From the NCBI GenBank assembly GCA_905221605.1, contig CAJNDS010000946.1, positions 214,501 through 278,500 on the forward strand: a DNA stretch of 64,000 bases, read 5' to 3'. Position numbers and translations under genes: made by a program. The notes beneath the pieces were generated by a model that was given only the letters and a program-made list of their open reading frames with translations, did not search any database and was not told the origin of the DNA. Below, piece by piece: positions 20,603 through 31,084 of this stretch (position 1 is the first letter of the stretch; each line of letters starts with the position of its first letter). The DNA comes from Symbiodinium natans. Taxonomy: Eukaryota > Sar > Dinophyceae > Suessiales > Symbiodiniaceae.

Positions 20603-21167
20603 CTGTCAAGACAACGTGCCAGCAGAGACTTGTCCATGAGTTTCCATCCTCTTGCGGTTTAGGGCCTAGGGTTTAGGTCCTTTAGGGTTTAGGGTTTAGG
20701 GTTTAGGGATTTAGGGTTTACGGTGTAGGGTTTGGGGTTTAGGGCCTAGAGTTTAGGGTGTAGGCGTTAGGGTTTAGGGTCTGCTGTAGTAGGGCGCAGA
20801 TGCTGTGAAGGTTAGGGTGCCTTCGTTAGGAGCAAAGAGCAGGTCTGGTCCGATTGTTCAAGTCAATAGCCTACTTCCAAGAAACCTCTTCCGTTGCTGA
20901 TGGTATGTCAGGCCGGTTCAAGAGGGTCAGTCCAGATCGCTTGTAGGCGGAGCCTAAGCCCTAAACCCTAAACCCTAAACCCTAAACCCTAAACCCTAAA
21001 CCCTAAACCCTAAACCCTAAACCCTAAACCCTAAACCCTAAACCCTAAACCCTAAACCCTAAACCCTAAACCCTAACCCTACCTCACATGATGTTTGTTC
21101 ATGATTGCCCGTTCCTCTGTGGCAGTGAAACGATCAACTCCTGGTCGCCTCAGCCAAAGCTTTGCAC
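20603..21167 (-). CDS. Two in-phase exons of an unknown gene
   Basis: Exon 21167-21083 (85 nt) follows GGCCTCGCAG, reads AKLWLRRPGVDRFTATEERA and on to NKHHV, and ends AG|GTAGGG. Exon 20650-20603 (48 nt) follows CCGCAAG, reads GWKLMDKSLLARCLD, and ends AG|GTAGCA. The first ends in phase 2 and the second completes that codon, giving HHVRGWKLMD. The intron between holds a (CCCTAAA)n array at 20960-21080 and TTTAGGG variants. A further open stretch near 20930-20870 (KRSGLTLLNRPDIPSATEE) does not fit the phase. Product unknown; probably the 3' part of a gene upstream of the 18-20 kb gene on the same strand. Confidence 0.5.
20956..21080. repeat. CCCTAAA array inside an intron
   Basis: About 17 near-perfect CCCTAAA units between the two exons described at 20603-21167. 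Confidence 0.95.
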
Positions 21168-21594
21168 CTGCGAGGCCAAACGTGCGTTTTGAGGGTTTAG
21201 GGTTTAGGGTTTAGGGTTTAGGGTTTAGGGTTTGGGGTTTGGGGCTGGGGTTTGGGGTTTAGTGTTTAGGGACTAGGGCTCAGGGTTCAACATTTTTGGG
21301 TTTACAGTTTCAGGCGCGATGAAGAGCTGCAAAGTCTGAAGTGCCATGGCAAATCTTTAGTGGAAATGATGAAGGATCATAGTAGCACACGCCAAACATA
21401 CAGCACGGCTGATTGGTAGCTCAAAAAACATGGGTGCGGGGTTCTCCCACACCCCACACTCGAAAACCCTCAAGCCCAAAGCAGCTGGCTGCATAGGCCC
21501 AGCTTCTCACTTTTGAACAATAGGCGTGGGGGAGATCTCTCCCTTGTTCTGCTATCTCGCTCTATGGCTGTCTCGCTCTCTGGCTCTCTCGCTC

Positions 21595-21820
21595 AAGCGC
21601 TCAATCGCTCAATCGCTCAATCGCTCAATCGCTCAATCGCTCAATCGCTCTCGCTCTCTCGCTCTCCAGCCCTCTCTCCCTCTCGAACTTCTTCTTCTTC
21701 CTTGTCTTGTTCTTCTTCCTGTTTTTCTTCTGCCTCTTTTTCTTTCTTCTTCTTCTTCTTCTTCTTCTTATTCTTCTTCTTCGTCTTCTTCGTCTTCTTT
21801 TTCTTCTGCCGGGATTCGGG
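21595..21820. repeat. Simple repeats: TCAATCGC and TTC tracts
   Basis: Six TCAATCGC units (21600-21648) are followed by CTCTCGCT-type DNA and a long imperfect (TTC)n tract (21685-21805). The 307-codon open frame across this region (21526-22449) is produced by the simple repeats and by the element at 21943, and is not a gene. The A-rich tail 22310-22440 is likewise low complexity. Confidence 0.85.
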
Positions 21821-21942
21821 GTTCGTCAATTCCAGGAACTAAAGCCCAATCCGGCGGAAGCGTCGGCCTGTTCCCGCAACGGCCCCGGCGGCCGAAGGCA
21901 ATCGGCATCACTTTGTCTTCCTCGCATGTGCAAGGAGAGAAC

Positions 21943-22051
21943 CATGTGGGTATGTCCCAAAATAGGGGTACCCCTTTTCAGCCCAAGCAGAACAGAAGCC
22001 CCTTAAAAAGGACCCCCAAAAAGGTACTCTTTTTTTCGGAAACCCCCATGT
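21943..22051. mobile_element. Inverted-repeat element of the intron-1 family
   Basis: Left ATGTGGGTATGTCCCAAAAT and right the complement of ACATGGGGGTTTCCGAAAAA, enclosing GGGGTACC/GGTACTC. It shares ends with the intron at 19618-19726 and the element at 37474-37582. Confidence 0.75.
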
Positions 22052-22635
22052 CAGTTCTGGCTCCGGGTTTAGCAGTTCGAGTTTCGCCTGCATTGTACTC
22101 CATCGCGGGACTCCTTCTGCACTTATCCTGCCAGAACCCGGCGGCTTTCGCGATCTCATACTTCACGCTGCAAAACGGCCTAGTGCCTGGAACCATCAAC
22201 CTGAAACCCAACCACCCTAGACGCCGCAAACCCGAAGACCCTCAACCCCAGCAGTGTAACAACCACCACCACCGCCGCCGCCGCCACCATTTCCGCGGAA
22301 ATTCAAGCCACAAAGAAAACCACAAAAAATCAGAAACGATTCAAAAACGATCAAAAAAATCTGGAAAACAACAGAAAATTTCAAAAACAGTCAAAACCAA
22401 CAGAAAAAAAGCCAAGAAATACAGCCAAGAACCTCAGAGGCAAGCGTAAGAGCAAAACCGGCGATTGATTGTTTTCTGAAGATTGTTTGAATCTGGCCCG
22501 GGGCCGAATCTGAAAATAATCTGAAAAGCAACTGCATCTTTATTATTTCAGCAAGACCCCATCTTATCAGGACCGGTTATCTTAACCCTAAACGCTCTGA
22601 GCCCGAAGCCCTAAACCCTAAACCCTACGAATTAC

Positions 22636-24015
22636 CTTGACAGGCATCTTGGGATCATTCAGGTCCCCCAGGTCCTCTTCTTGCGCGCGGCAGGAGCAGC
22701 CTCCTAGCCACACCCGACCACGACCACGGCTCTGGGGCTTCCAGGGGTTTTCAGGGGGCTTCTAGGGGGTTTTTAGGGGGCTTGTAGGCGTTTTACGAGG
22801 GCTTCTAGGGGTTTTGAGTGGGCTTCTAGGGTTTTCAATGGGCTTCGCTCTAGGGGGTAGAGCTTAGGTTTTGGAATGTTTCACTTTGTTTGTTTGAGGG
22901 CTTTCAGGGCTGGTCTAAACTTTTTGGATAGCTTTAGGAGTGTAGTGTAGGGTGCAGGGTTTTAAGAGCTTTTCTTCATGGTTGGGGTGCTGATCTCAAG
23001 CATTGGAGTTGAAGAGAAAAACTATGGGCCGCGGCTATGGGCGGGGACTAGCTGACTGCTCAGGGACATGGAGGAGAAGAGAAAGGCTGCTGCCATCTCT
23101 GGTTAGGGTTCAGGGTTTTGGGGGTTAGGGTTTAAGTGTGCAAACCTTATGTGCTTTGGGCGAACGTCCCCGTCTTGCATCCAGCTTGGTCTCCTCTTCA
23201 GCCGGATCATCCTCATCCTCCTCAGGGCTTCTGGCAAACATGCGACCACAAAGAACCGTGGTTGTTTTACTTCCCCACCCCTTGCATACCCCAAAGTACG
23301 GCACAATCCTTACGATGGACCCCAAGACAAATGTTCAGAACCTGTCAAGCCGAGGCCAACGAAAGCTCTGACAGCCTCACAGCGCACACGGTGCATATTG
23401 ACTACTGACCACCCCTAAACCCTAAACCCTAAACCCGAAAACCTAAACCCTAAACAAGAAAAACCCCAAAGCCTAAACCCTAAACCCCAGCTCTGCCATC
23501 TTTCGTGATTGAGCGGTCCTCGACCACGTCGTCCTCTGGCTCCTCTTCAGGCTCCTCCTGCGTGATCTGGAGGCTGCCGAAACCAAAGGGTCCCTTTTGG
23601 TGCCCTGTAAAGGACCGTCTTTAGGGTTTAGGGTTTAGGGTTTAGGGTTTAGGGTTTAGGGTTTAGGGTTTAGGGTTTAGGGTTTAGGGTTTAGGGTTTA
23701 GGGTTTAGGGTTTAGGGTTACGAAGGGAGAGCCCCGTTCTGAAATATGCCTAGCTTGCCGCAACTTTTAGCCCCGAAACGTTCGGGGCTCCAGTTACAGG
23801 AAGTAGCTGAGGTGCCTTGAACCTGGATCAGCCCGAAAACCGCAAACCTGAACCCCCAACAACAAACATGTCCTCGGCTTCCTCCATGTCGAGATCGTTG
23901 ACCTGGCCGTGCCGTTTTCTGAGAACCCCAAAATTTTGAACCCCGAGCCCTGTTATTCAGGTTTGAGGGACGTACTCTTCAGGCTCTTGGCATTTTTGCG
24001 CTTCCTTCCGGACAT
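22636..24015 (-). CDS. Basic N-terminus, acidic protein in micro-exons
   Basis: Start ATG at 24015. Exons in phase: 24015-23978 (MSGRKRKNAKSL), 23918-23873 (KRHGQVNDLDMEEAE), 23557-23505 (EEPEEEPEDDVVEDRSI), 23230-23146 (SPEEDEDDPAEEETKLDA, then RRGRSPKAHK). A further exon, 22703-22636 (EEDLGDLNDPKMPVK, ending AAG|GTAATT), lies downstream on the same strand; its phase fits only with another donor in exon 4. The product begins with a basic cluster like a nuclear/nucleolar signal and becomes strongly acidic. Inferred donors are GA, GA, GA, GT. Introns contain TTTAGGG arrays (23617-23715) and other unique DNA. No family is recognised. Alternative joins are possible for exons 3-4. Confidence 0.5.
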
Positions 24016-24212
24016 TTTTGCAGGAGGGCTTCCCCGAACCATCCCGACTTTAGGGTTTAGTGTTTAGGGTTTAGGGTTTAGGGTTTAGGGTTTAGGGTTT
24101 AGGGTTTAGGGTTTAGGGTTTAGGGTTTAGGGTTTAGGGTAGAGGGTTTAGGGTTTAGGGTTTAGGGTTTAGGGTTTAGGGTTTAGGGTTTACGGTTTAG
24201 GGTTTAGGGGTC
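23617..24212. repeat. Two TTTAGGG arrays flanking exon 2 of the acidic gene
   Basis: (TTTAGGG)n at 23617-23718 lies in the intron between exons 2 and 3. A second array at 24047-24210 lies upstream of the first exon, so telomere-type repeat reaches close to the presumed promoter. Confidence 0.9.
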
Positions 24213-24370
24213 TAACAAACGAAAGAACGTACACCGGCAACCCTTTTGCTTCATGGCAAAGATATCAGAAGTAGCTGGACTGCGGGGGCGTTCCCGCCCG
24301 TGTGCGTTGTTGTCACGATTTCTGACCTTGCGGTTTGAAGGCGGGGTGGGGTAAGGCCGTCATTCCTCTG

Positions 24371-24725
24371 GCGAGCATGGCCAAAACACCGGACCTTACA
24401 GGGGGTTTACCTCTCTGTACGACATACTGCACAAGGATGTGGAACAAGACACGCTGTCACAAGCGTTCATGCCTTTGCCTAGCATGCTCAAAACAGTGGT
24501 AACTACAACAGTGGTTTGATTCTTTGCACAATATGCTGCACAAGGATGTTTGACTTTTTCGGGACGAGACACGATTTCACGCGCGTTCATACCTTTGGCG
24601 AGCATGCGCACAACATTGGTATGTACAGCGTTGTTACCTCTCAGTACAACATACTGCACAGGGATTTTTTGCGTTTCTGGAACAAGACATGTTGTTACAA
24701 GCTTTCATGCCTGTCGTGAAAATGG
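24371..24725. repeat. Tandem repeat, ~115-bp unit, about three copies
   Basis: Units share 'ACATACTGCACAAGGATG ... GACACG-TTCA-GCGTTCATGCCTTTG-CGAGCATG-ACAAC' and begin near 24371, 24480 and 24600. Copies are 75-85 percent alike by eye. Short open frames (60-87 codons) on both strands come from the repeat itself. Function unknown. Confidence 0.75.
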
Positions 24726-24989
24726 TGCAAGAACTGGTGAAAAGCTACAAAGCAGTCTGTGAAGCCCCCCCTCCTCTTTCATGTCATCTCCCAAAATCGC
24801 TACGCCTGCCAAATTTCAAGCACTCAACCTAGTCCCTCCAGTACCACCAGCGGGAATGCCCCGCGTACCTAGTAGTTGGATTCATGAGTGAACGACCGTT
24901 ACTGACTGATGAAATCTGCTTGCAGGCCTCTAAACCCTAAACCCTAAACCCTAAACCCTAAGCCCTAAGCCCTCAGATTTTAAGAGAAA

Positions 24990-25062
24990 CCCGGCGCCCC
25001 TCCGCCTCTGCGCCGGCATCTCCCAGCAGCACGTCCATAGTGCGCTTGAGAGCTGCCTCCGC
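24990..25062 (-). other. Exon-like island, minus strand
   Basis: After GGCGTGGCGGAG the minus strand is open as AALKRTMDVLLGDAGAEAEG before GTTTCTC. The flanks are CCCTAAA (24930-24975) and TTTAGGG (25080-25135) arrays. Probable exon of an unassigned gene. Confidence 0.45.
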
Positions 25063-25391
25063 CACGCCAGGTTTTGAGAGTGGTTTAGGGTTTAGGGTTT
25101 AGGGTTTAGGGTTTAGGGTTTAGGGTTTAGGGTTTCGGGGTTTAGGGTTGAAGGGTTTAGGGATGGAGGGTTTCGGGCTGTGGGTTCAGGACGGTACTAC
25201 ATGATGACATCCTTCGTAGCAGCACTGAAAGCATATAAAGTAGTCCTTGCGCTGCTCTTTTTAGATGCGGGTAGTTCTCTGAATTGGGGTCCCCTTAGGG
25301 GGGTTCCTTCTTTTCAGGAGACCGTGCTCTTCAGCGGGGGCTCTGGCTTGCAGCAAACCGAAACCCCCCCGAAGTCATGGCAAAAACAGCA

Positions 25392-25441
25392 CAATCATAA
25401 TCATAATCATAATCATGATCATGATCATGATCATGATCATA
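25392..25441. repeat. AATCAT/GATCAT microsatellite
   Basis: About four AATCAT units pass into about five GATCAT units. Translated it gives (HN)n(HD)n, which explains the 111-codon open frame there. Confidence 0.9.
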
Positions 25442-25639
25442 TAAAAGTGGCAACAAGATTAAGAAGAATAATCATGAGCGAACCCCACGTCAGAAAACTA
25501 AACCCTAGGTCGTGAACCCTGAACCCTTACGTGATAAACCCTTGAACCCTTGACCCCAAACACGCAATCTTTAACCCTTCCTTCGCGATGCATGGACTGA
25601 AGGCGGTGCCAGCATGTTTGAGACACCTTGCAACCAAAA

Positions 25640-26300
25640 ACCCCTAAATCCTAAGCCGCAAACCCGTAACCTTGATTGTTCTTCCCAAAAAACAGAAAGA
25701 GCCCCAAGACCCTTTAGCAAGGAATACCTGAATTACTAGACCCTAGAGCAACCCAGGAAGAAACAGGATACTCTTGTGGGTTTAGAGGGGCTTATAAGGA
25801 AACCTCAAGACTAATAGAAAGAAATAAGGGCCTACTCTAGATTATACTAGGGATCCTTTTATATGATTGAAGGTATATCCCTTGTTTAAGGGGTATTGGG
25901 CTCTTTGGGCTTGAAACCGAACCAAAAAGTCCTTGAGCCCTGAAACCTAAACCCCAAACCAGTAACCCTTAACCCTTCCTTAAGCCCCCAAACCCTCAAC
26001 CCCCGAACCCAAAAGCCCAAGCAGTCCCAAACCCTAAACCCCAAACCCTACAATCTAAACCCTAAACCCTAAGCCCCAGCCCCTACACCTTAAACCCCAA
26101 ACCCCCAAACCCAAAAAGTCTGCTGCCCAAACCCCGCAACCTAAAAAGACAAACCCGAAAGCTCAAGCAGTCACCCTTAACTTCACCCTTCCTCAAGCCC
26201 AAACCCTAAACCCTCAACGCCCCAAACCCTAAACCCTGAACCCCAAACCCTAAAACCTAAACCCCAAATCCTAAACCCTAAACCCCCCCAACCCCCAAAC
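25640..26300. other. Degenerate CCCTAAA-type DNA without a gene
   Basis: Irregular CCCTAAA/CCCAAAA-like units with a unique stretch at 25690-25900. I see no supported exon here. Confidence 0.6.
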
Positions 26301-26316
26301 CCAAAGGACCAGTCAC

Positions 26317-26370
26317 CTCGGCAGAGGTGTCCAGCGATTCCTTGCCGTTGCTCGGGGCCTCCGCCGCATC
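26317..26370 (-). other. 54-nt micro-exon, minus strand
   Basis: After AACGAAAG, 18 codons read DAAEAPSNGKESLDTSAE and end at GAG|GTGACT, phase 0 on both sides. Flanked by CCCTAAA variants on one side and TTTAGGG on the other. Gene unknown. Confidence 0.5.
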
Positions 26371-26389
26371 CTTTCGTTCAGGGTTCAAG

Positions 26390-26770
26390 GGGTTTAGGGT
26401 TTAGGGTTTAGGGTTTAGGGTTTAGGGTTTAGGGTTTAGGGTTTAGGGTTTAGGGTTTAGGGTTTGGGGTTTGGGGTTTGGGGTTTGGGGTTTGGGGTTT
26501 GGGGTTTGGGGTTTGGGGTTTGGGGTTTGGGGTTTGGGGTTTGGGGTTTGGGGTTTAAGGGTTCAAAGGTTTAGGGTTTGAGGTTTAGGGCTTAGGGGTT
26601 TAGGGTTCAGGGGTTTAAGACGTCAGGGGTGTGGGGTTGAGGTTTTAGGGTTTGGGGTTGAGGGTTTAGGGTTTGGGGTCGAGGGTTTAGGGTTGAGGGT
26701 TGGGGCTGAGGGTTTGGGGTTTAGGGTTTGGGGCTTAGGGTTTGGGGCTTAGGGTTTAAGGTTTACGGTT
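26390..26770. repeat. TTTAGGG block switching to pure TTTGGGG
   Basis: About ten TTTAGGG units are followed without a break by about fourteen TTTGGGG units (26462-26560), then irregular variants. The switch is a clean boundary between two homogeneous 7-mers. Confidence 0.95.
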
Positions 26771-27240
26771 TGGGATGTGGCTTGGGATTCGAGGAGCTTC
26801 TACAAGACACCGGCTTCAGAATTAGGCTTGAGCAGCAAAGCTCACGGAGAACCAACATAAGAACTCAGTGCACCTAGAGGCTGCATAGAACCCAAATACA
26901 CCTATGAACCCAAGCCCTCAACACCTGAACCCTAAAACCCAAACCTTAAAATCCCAAACCCTGAAGCCCTCAAGTGCGCGCGCCAAACCCAACCCTAAAT
27001 CCGGTTACCCTAAGCCCTAAACCCTCAACCCTGAACCCCTGAACCCCAGACCCTAAACCCCAAACCCTAAACCCCAAACCCTAAACCCCAAACCCTAACC
27101 CCAAACCCTAAACCCCAAACCCTAAACCCGAAACCCTAAACCCCAAACCCTGAACCCTAAACCCTAAACCACAAACCCTAAACCCTAAACCCCTAAACCC
27201 CAAAGCAGTCCTGCACTGCCAGGCCGCTGCTGTCTTGCAG

Positions 27241-28196
27241 GATGAGGTCGAAGAGAAAGGTCCTCTGAAGGCCAAACTTTGCTGGCTCTACGTAGGGAAA
27301 TTAGGGAATCTGGGTCCCTCATACCCCCCCCCCCCCCCATCTCTCTCCCTACATGTATGTGCATATATACCTGTGTATAAATACTATTTAAAGGAATCTG
27401 TTAGCGTACCTGCAATTAGCTTTCCCGGCTCGGGAACCTTCGGGAGGGTTGAGGGTTTAGGGTTTTAATCTCACTGCCAACAGTTCTTTCGGCGCCTACG
27501 CGCCAGATGCCGTGCAAAGGTGGGGTTCTTATCTCGGTGCTGCTTAAGAGCCGGTAAATCTCTGGGACAGTGTGGTCTAGGGCTTGTGTTTAGGGCTTAG
27601 GGTTTCGGGTTCAGGGTTCCCGGAATCCCAAACCGAGGTCCTAGCTCCCCCCCCCCCCCCACAAACAGGCCAAAGGCTACTTGCTCAACTACTGCGCTTC
27701 CGAGGCGTGCCCTTCCCCCAACTTGCACAAGCTTGCATGCACCCCGAACAACCCCAACCAGGGTTTGGGGGTCAGGGTTTAGGGTTGAGGGACCCTAAAC
27801 CCTAAGCCCTTAACCCTAAATCCTTAACCCTAAACCCTAACCCGGCTTGGGGGCCGAGGCCAGGACCCCCCAAACCACAACTAAGCCCATTCCGGCCAAG
27901 CGGCTTCTGCAGCAGCGACTCCACACGTGCCATGTGTCGCTGGGCATATGAGAGGACGTTGCCGCATGTGGCGTTCATGCCTGACAGGCGGGGTGTGGCG
28001 GGGTCAGGGCTTAGGGCTGGATAAGCTTCGGCTTTAAGACTTGGCGGTTTAGAGTTGGGTTAGGGTTTAGGGTTTAGGGTTTGTGGTCTACAAACTGAGA
28101 TCTTCCTTGCGGCAGGGCCAACGCGTTGATCCGAACATCTCAAAGCGGAACTGTGCAGTCAAGGGCCCTGTCAGGGCTCCGCATTACATCAACACT
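27241..28196 (+). CDS. Plus-strand micro-exons of an unknown gene
   Basis: Four exons in phase 0: 27241-27291 (after GCTGCTGTCTTGCAG; DEVEEKGPLKAKLCWLY; then GTAGGG), 27484-27519 (after TCTCACTGCCAACAG; FFRRLRARCRAK; then GTGGGG), 27669-27704 (after CCCCCCCCCCCACAAACAG; AKGYLLNYCASE; then GCGTGC), 28116-28196 (after CTTCCTTGCGGCAG; GQRVDPNISKRNCAVK and on to HYINT; then GACCC). Acceptors are strong. The exon at 27669 could read on to about 27757. The product is not recognised. The strand is opposite to neighbouring genes on both sides. Confidence 0.5.
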
Positions 28197-28488
28197 GACC
28201 CGAAAACCCTAAGAACCTAAACTCGGGGGGTTAAGACTCGTACCCCTAAAGCAAGAGGTTCCCTTAACATACTCCTAGTTTGGCCCTTAATATTCCCTTA
28301 GAGGATTATTCAAGAGGCGCCCAAACCAAAGGGTACAATGGGTACATCCGAAGCCACAGAAACAACCCTGAATCTCCCGAAGTCACAAGGAAGAGGGTTA
28401 AGGGATTGGGTAAAGGGCTTAGGGTCTGAGGCTTGGGCCTGGGACTTAGGGTTTCGGGTTTGGGGCTTAGGGTCCCGAAGCCCCCAAT

Positions 28489-28551
28489 CAAAGGGGAGGA
28501 GCCTTCCAGCGAGGAGAGCTTGGAAGAGGGCACCTGGGCCACAATATGGTG
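28489..28551 (+). other. Exon-like island, plus strand
   Basis: After GGTCCCGAAG the plus strand reads PPIKGEEPSSEESLEEGTWA and ends near TATG|GTGTGG. Acidic, hydrophilic, GC3-rich. It may continue the 27.2 kb gene; phase to its neighbours not established. Confidence 0.35.
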
Positions 28552-28556
28552 TGGGG

Positions 28557-28810
28557 TTTAGGGTTTAGGGTTTAGGGTTTAGGGTTTAGGGTTTGGGGTT
28601 TAGGGTTTAGGGTTTAGGGTTTAGGGTTTAGGGTTTAGGGTTTAGGGTTTAGGGTTTAGGGTTTAGGGTTTAGGGTTTAGGGTTTATGTTTTAGGGTTTA
28701 GGGTTTAGGGTTTAGGGTTTAGGGTTTAGGGTTTAGGGTTTAGGGTTTAGGGTTTAGGGTTTAGGGTTTAGGGTTTAGGGTTTAGGGTTTAGGGTTTAGG
28801 GTTTAGGGTG
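28557..28810. repeat. TTTAGGG array
   Basis: About 250 bp of nearly perfect TTTAGGG with one TTTGGGG and one TTATGTT interruption. Directly downstream of the donor-like end at 28551. Confidence 0.97.
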
Positions 28811-29099
28811 CCGTATTTAGGGATTCGGGAGTGGGGAGGGGGGGAGGAGGGTTTGGTGAAGGGCTTTACGAAACTACAACGGCACCCCATAGGCCCCCCG
28901 GCAAAAGGGTGAGGATGCGCATGCCTTTGCCTTCACTCCGGATGCTGGGAGAGCGGCTGAGAGCAGGAGGATTGCAAACAGCATCTGCGCCTGACAAGTC
29001 ATGGCTTAGGCATTCTGAGGTTTGTAGGGGTTTATGCGTAGTTTTGGGGGCTTGTAATTGCTTGCGGGCACTGGGGGTTTAGGGCTTAGGGGTTAGCGT

Positions 29100-29435
29100 T
29101 TAGAGCTTAGGGTCGAGGGTCGAAGGTTTAGGGTTTAGGGTTTAGGGTTAGGGTTTAGGGTTTAGGGTTTAGGGTTTAGGGTTTAGGGTTTAGGGTTTAG
29201 GGTTCAGGGTTCAGGGTTTAGGGTTTAGGGTTTAGGGTTTAGGGTTTAGGGTTTAGGGTTTAGGGTTTAGGGTTTAGGGTTCGGGGTTCGGGGTTCGGGT
29301 TTAGTGCAAGGTTTGAAGGGCTGTAGGGTCTTGGTCTGTAAGGAGGCAGGAATGGCAAACCCTAAACCCTAAACCCTAAACCCTAAACCCTAAACCCTAA
29401 ACCCTAAACCCTAAACCCAAACCCTACACACCGCC
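29100..29435. repeat. Opposed TTTAGGG and CCCTAAA arrays
   Basis: (TTTAGGG)n at 29118-29280 with TTCAGGG and TTCGGGG patches, then (CCCTAAA)n at 29356-29425. They could pair as a long inverted repeat around about 70 bp of unique DNA. Confidence 0.95.
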
Positions 29436-29632
29436 AAGCCCCGCACCAGCGGCGCCATTCTTCTGTTTGAGTTCCACTGCTCCAGCATGTCAACCAGCCT
29501 GGCTCCCCAGTAGGGTTTGGGGTGAAGGGTTTAGGGTAAAGGGTTTAGGGTATAGGGTTTAGGGTATAGGGTTTGGGGTTTAGGGTTTAAGGGTTAAGGG
29601 TTAAGGGTTTAGGGTTTAGGGTTTAGAGTTTT

Positions 29633-29737
29633 AGACCCCTGGGAGGATCCAAAAAAAGTAGGTACCCCCAAAATAGTACCCTTTTCTACTTTTGGACGAT
29701 TCTTAGGAGGACCCTTTTTGGATCCTCCCAGGTGTCT
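29633..29737. mobile_element. Inverted-repeat element AGACCCCTGGGAGGATCC
   Basis: Left AGACCCCTGGGAGGATCCAA; right, its complement (TTGGATCCTCCCAGGTGTCT). The inside has a smaller inverted pair, AAAGTAGG and CTACTTTT. 105 bp, non-coding. Confidence 0.85.
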
Positions 29738-29896
29738 GGGTCACTGTGGTTCAGGCCGCAGGGACCATACCCAGAGGTTCCTGTACCGTTACCTTCCTCA
29801 TTCTTCCCCTAAACCCTAAACCCTAAACCCTAAACCCTAAACCCTAAACCTTAAATCCCATGTCTCATATCGCCCCATGAAAAAACCCCATTCAAG

Positions 29897-30075
29897 GCGT
29901 GAAGCTGGGATGTCGCGAGCCAGTAAGGTAAGGAGCTTCAGCAGGGACCCTGAACCCTAAACCCTAAACCCTAAACCCTAAACCCTAAACCCTAAATCCT
30001 AGGAAACATGGCGGCTTACTGCTCAAGCTGCGTGTCGCCCAGGGACAGCACCTGGCCCACGCAGTTGCTATGGCG
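29897..30075 (+). CDS. Two in-phase plus-strand exons
   Basis: Exon 29897-29927 (31 nt, after CCATTCAAG; VKLGCREPV; ends AG|GTAAGG, a full consensus donor) and exon 30003-30075 (73 nt, after AATCCTAG; KHGGLLLKLRVAQGQHLAHA and on; ends GCG|GTTTAG). The first ends in phase 2 and the second supplies the missing base, giving PVRKHGG. The intron between is a CCCTAAA array (29945-30000), and the second acceptor AG is made by the array's last degenerate unit. An island at about 29433-29495 (AILLFEFHCSSMSTSLAP, then GTAGGG) may belong to the same gene. Confidence 0.5.
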
Positions 30076-30417
30076 GTTTAGGGTTAGAGTTTAAGGTTTA
30101 GGGTTCAGGGTTTAGGGTTTTGGGTTTTGGGTTTTGGGTTGTGGGATGGAGCGCGGATGGGGCTTGAATGCAAGAGCATCAGAAACCTTGCTTCCCAAAT
30201 CCTCAACCCTACCCCAAACCCTCAACCCTATACATCCCCTACCCGGCGAAATGCCTTCAACCCTGTTTCCGATTTCCTCAAACCTAAACCCTAAACCCTG
30301 AAAACTCTTGAGCCCTCGAGAGCGCCCATCGTCGAAGATCGATGTCGCTTCCAGGCGCATCCGCTGCCTTTGCCGTGGCAAGCGCACGACCCTTCAGCCC
30401 AGGCGCCCAAAGGAATT

Positions 30418-30865
30418 AGGGTTCAGGGTTCAGGGTTCAGGGTTCAGGGTTCAGGGTTTTGGGTTTAGGGTTTAGGGTTTAGGGTTTAGGGTTTAGGGTT
30501 TAGGGTTTAGGGTTTAGGGTTTAGGGTTTAGGGTTTAGGGTTTAGGGTTTAGGGTTTAGGGAGGGGACCTAGGCTTCCGGGGTCTGAAAGGCGGTGGTGC
30601 AAGCGGTGGGTCTTGGCTCCAGGCGGCGTCGCCACCTCCACTGCCATCCTGCACCACAGCCAGGGCTTAGGGTCCCTAAACCCTAAACCCTAAACCCTAA
30701 ACCCTAAACCCTAAACCCTAAACCCTAAACCCTAAACCCTCGGGGGCTTTGGGGGGGTTTAGGGATTAAGAAGTCCCCCAAGGTTTTGGGGGGACAGCTT
30801 TAGGGTTTAGGGTTTAGGGTTTAGGGTTTAGGGTTTAGGGTTTAGGGTTTAGGGTTTAAGGCTTT
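30418..30865. repeat. Three telomere-type arrays
   Basis: TTCAGGG then TTTAGGG (30418-30560), CCCTAAA (30673-30738), TTTAGGG (30800-30860). The island at about 30650-30570 is open on the minus strand after CTGTGGTGCAG (DGSGGGDAAWSQDPPLAPPP) and could be a last exon. Confidence 0.9.
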
Positions 30866-31084
30866 GAGCTTCTTTCACCTTACCGGTTCCCAGTAGAAAA
30901 GTACGGGGATCAAGGAACCTAGGGCTCTTTTCATAGGGTACCCCTGTTAACAAAAGCACGACTTCGCTGCACAACGAGCTGGAAAGTTACGTGGGGCTTG
31001 GGGTATTTTCGGTCCCTAGCTGATTTTGGCGCATGAGAAGTGAGCAGCACTGTACAGTCTGCACATTGGGCGGCCGGTGGCCTA

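Noticed and set aside
20870-20945. Open stretch SAYKRSGLTLLNRPDIPSATEE as an exon
   Set aside because: It does not fit the phase between exons 21167-21083 and 20650-20603, which join correctly without it.
21526-22449. 307-codon plus-strand open frame
   Set aside because: It runs through simple repeats, an inverted-repeat element and an A-rich tract; no domain and no start context.
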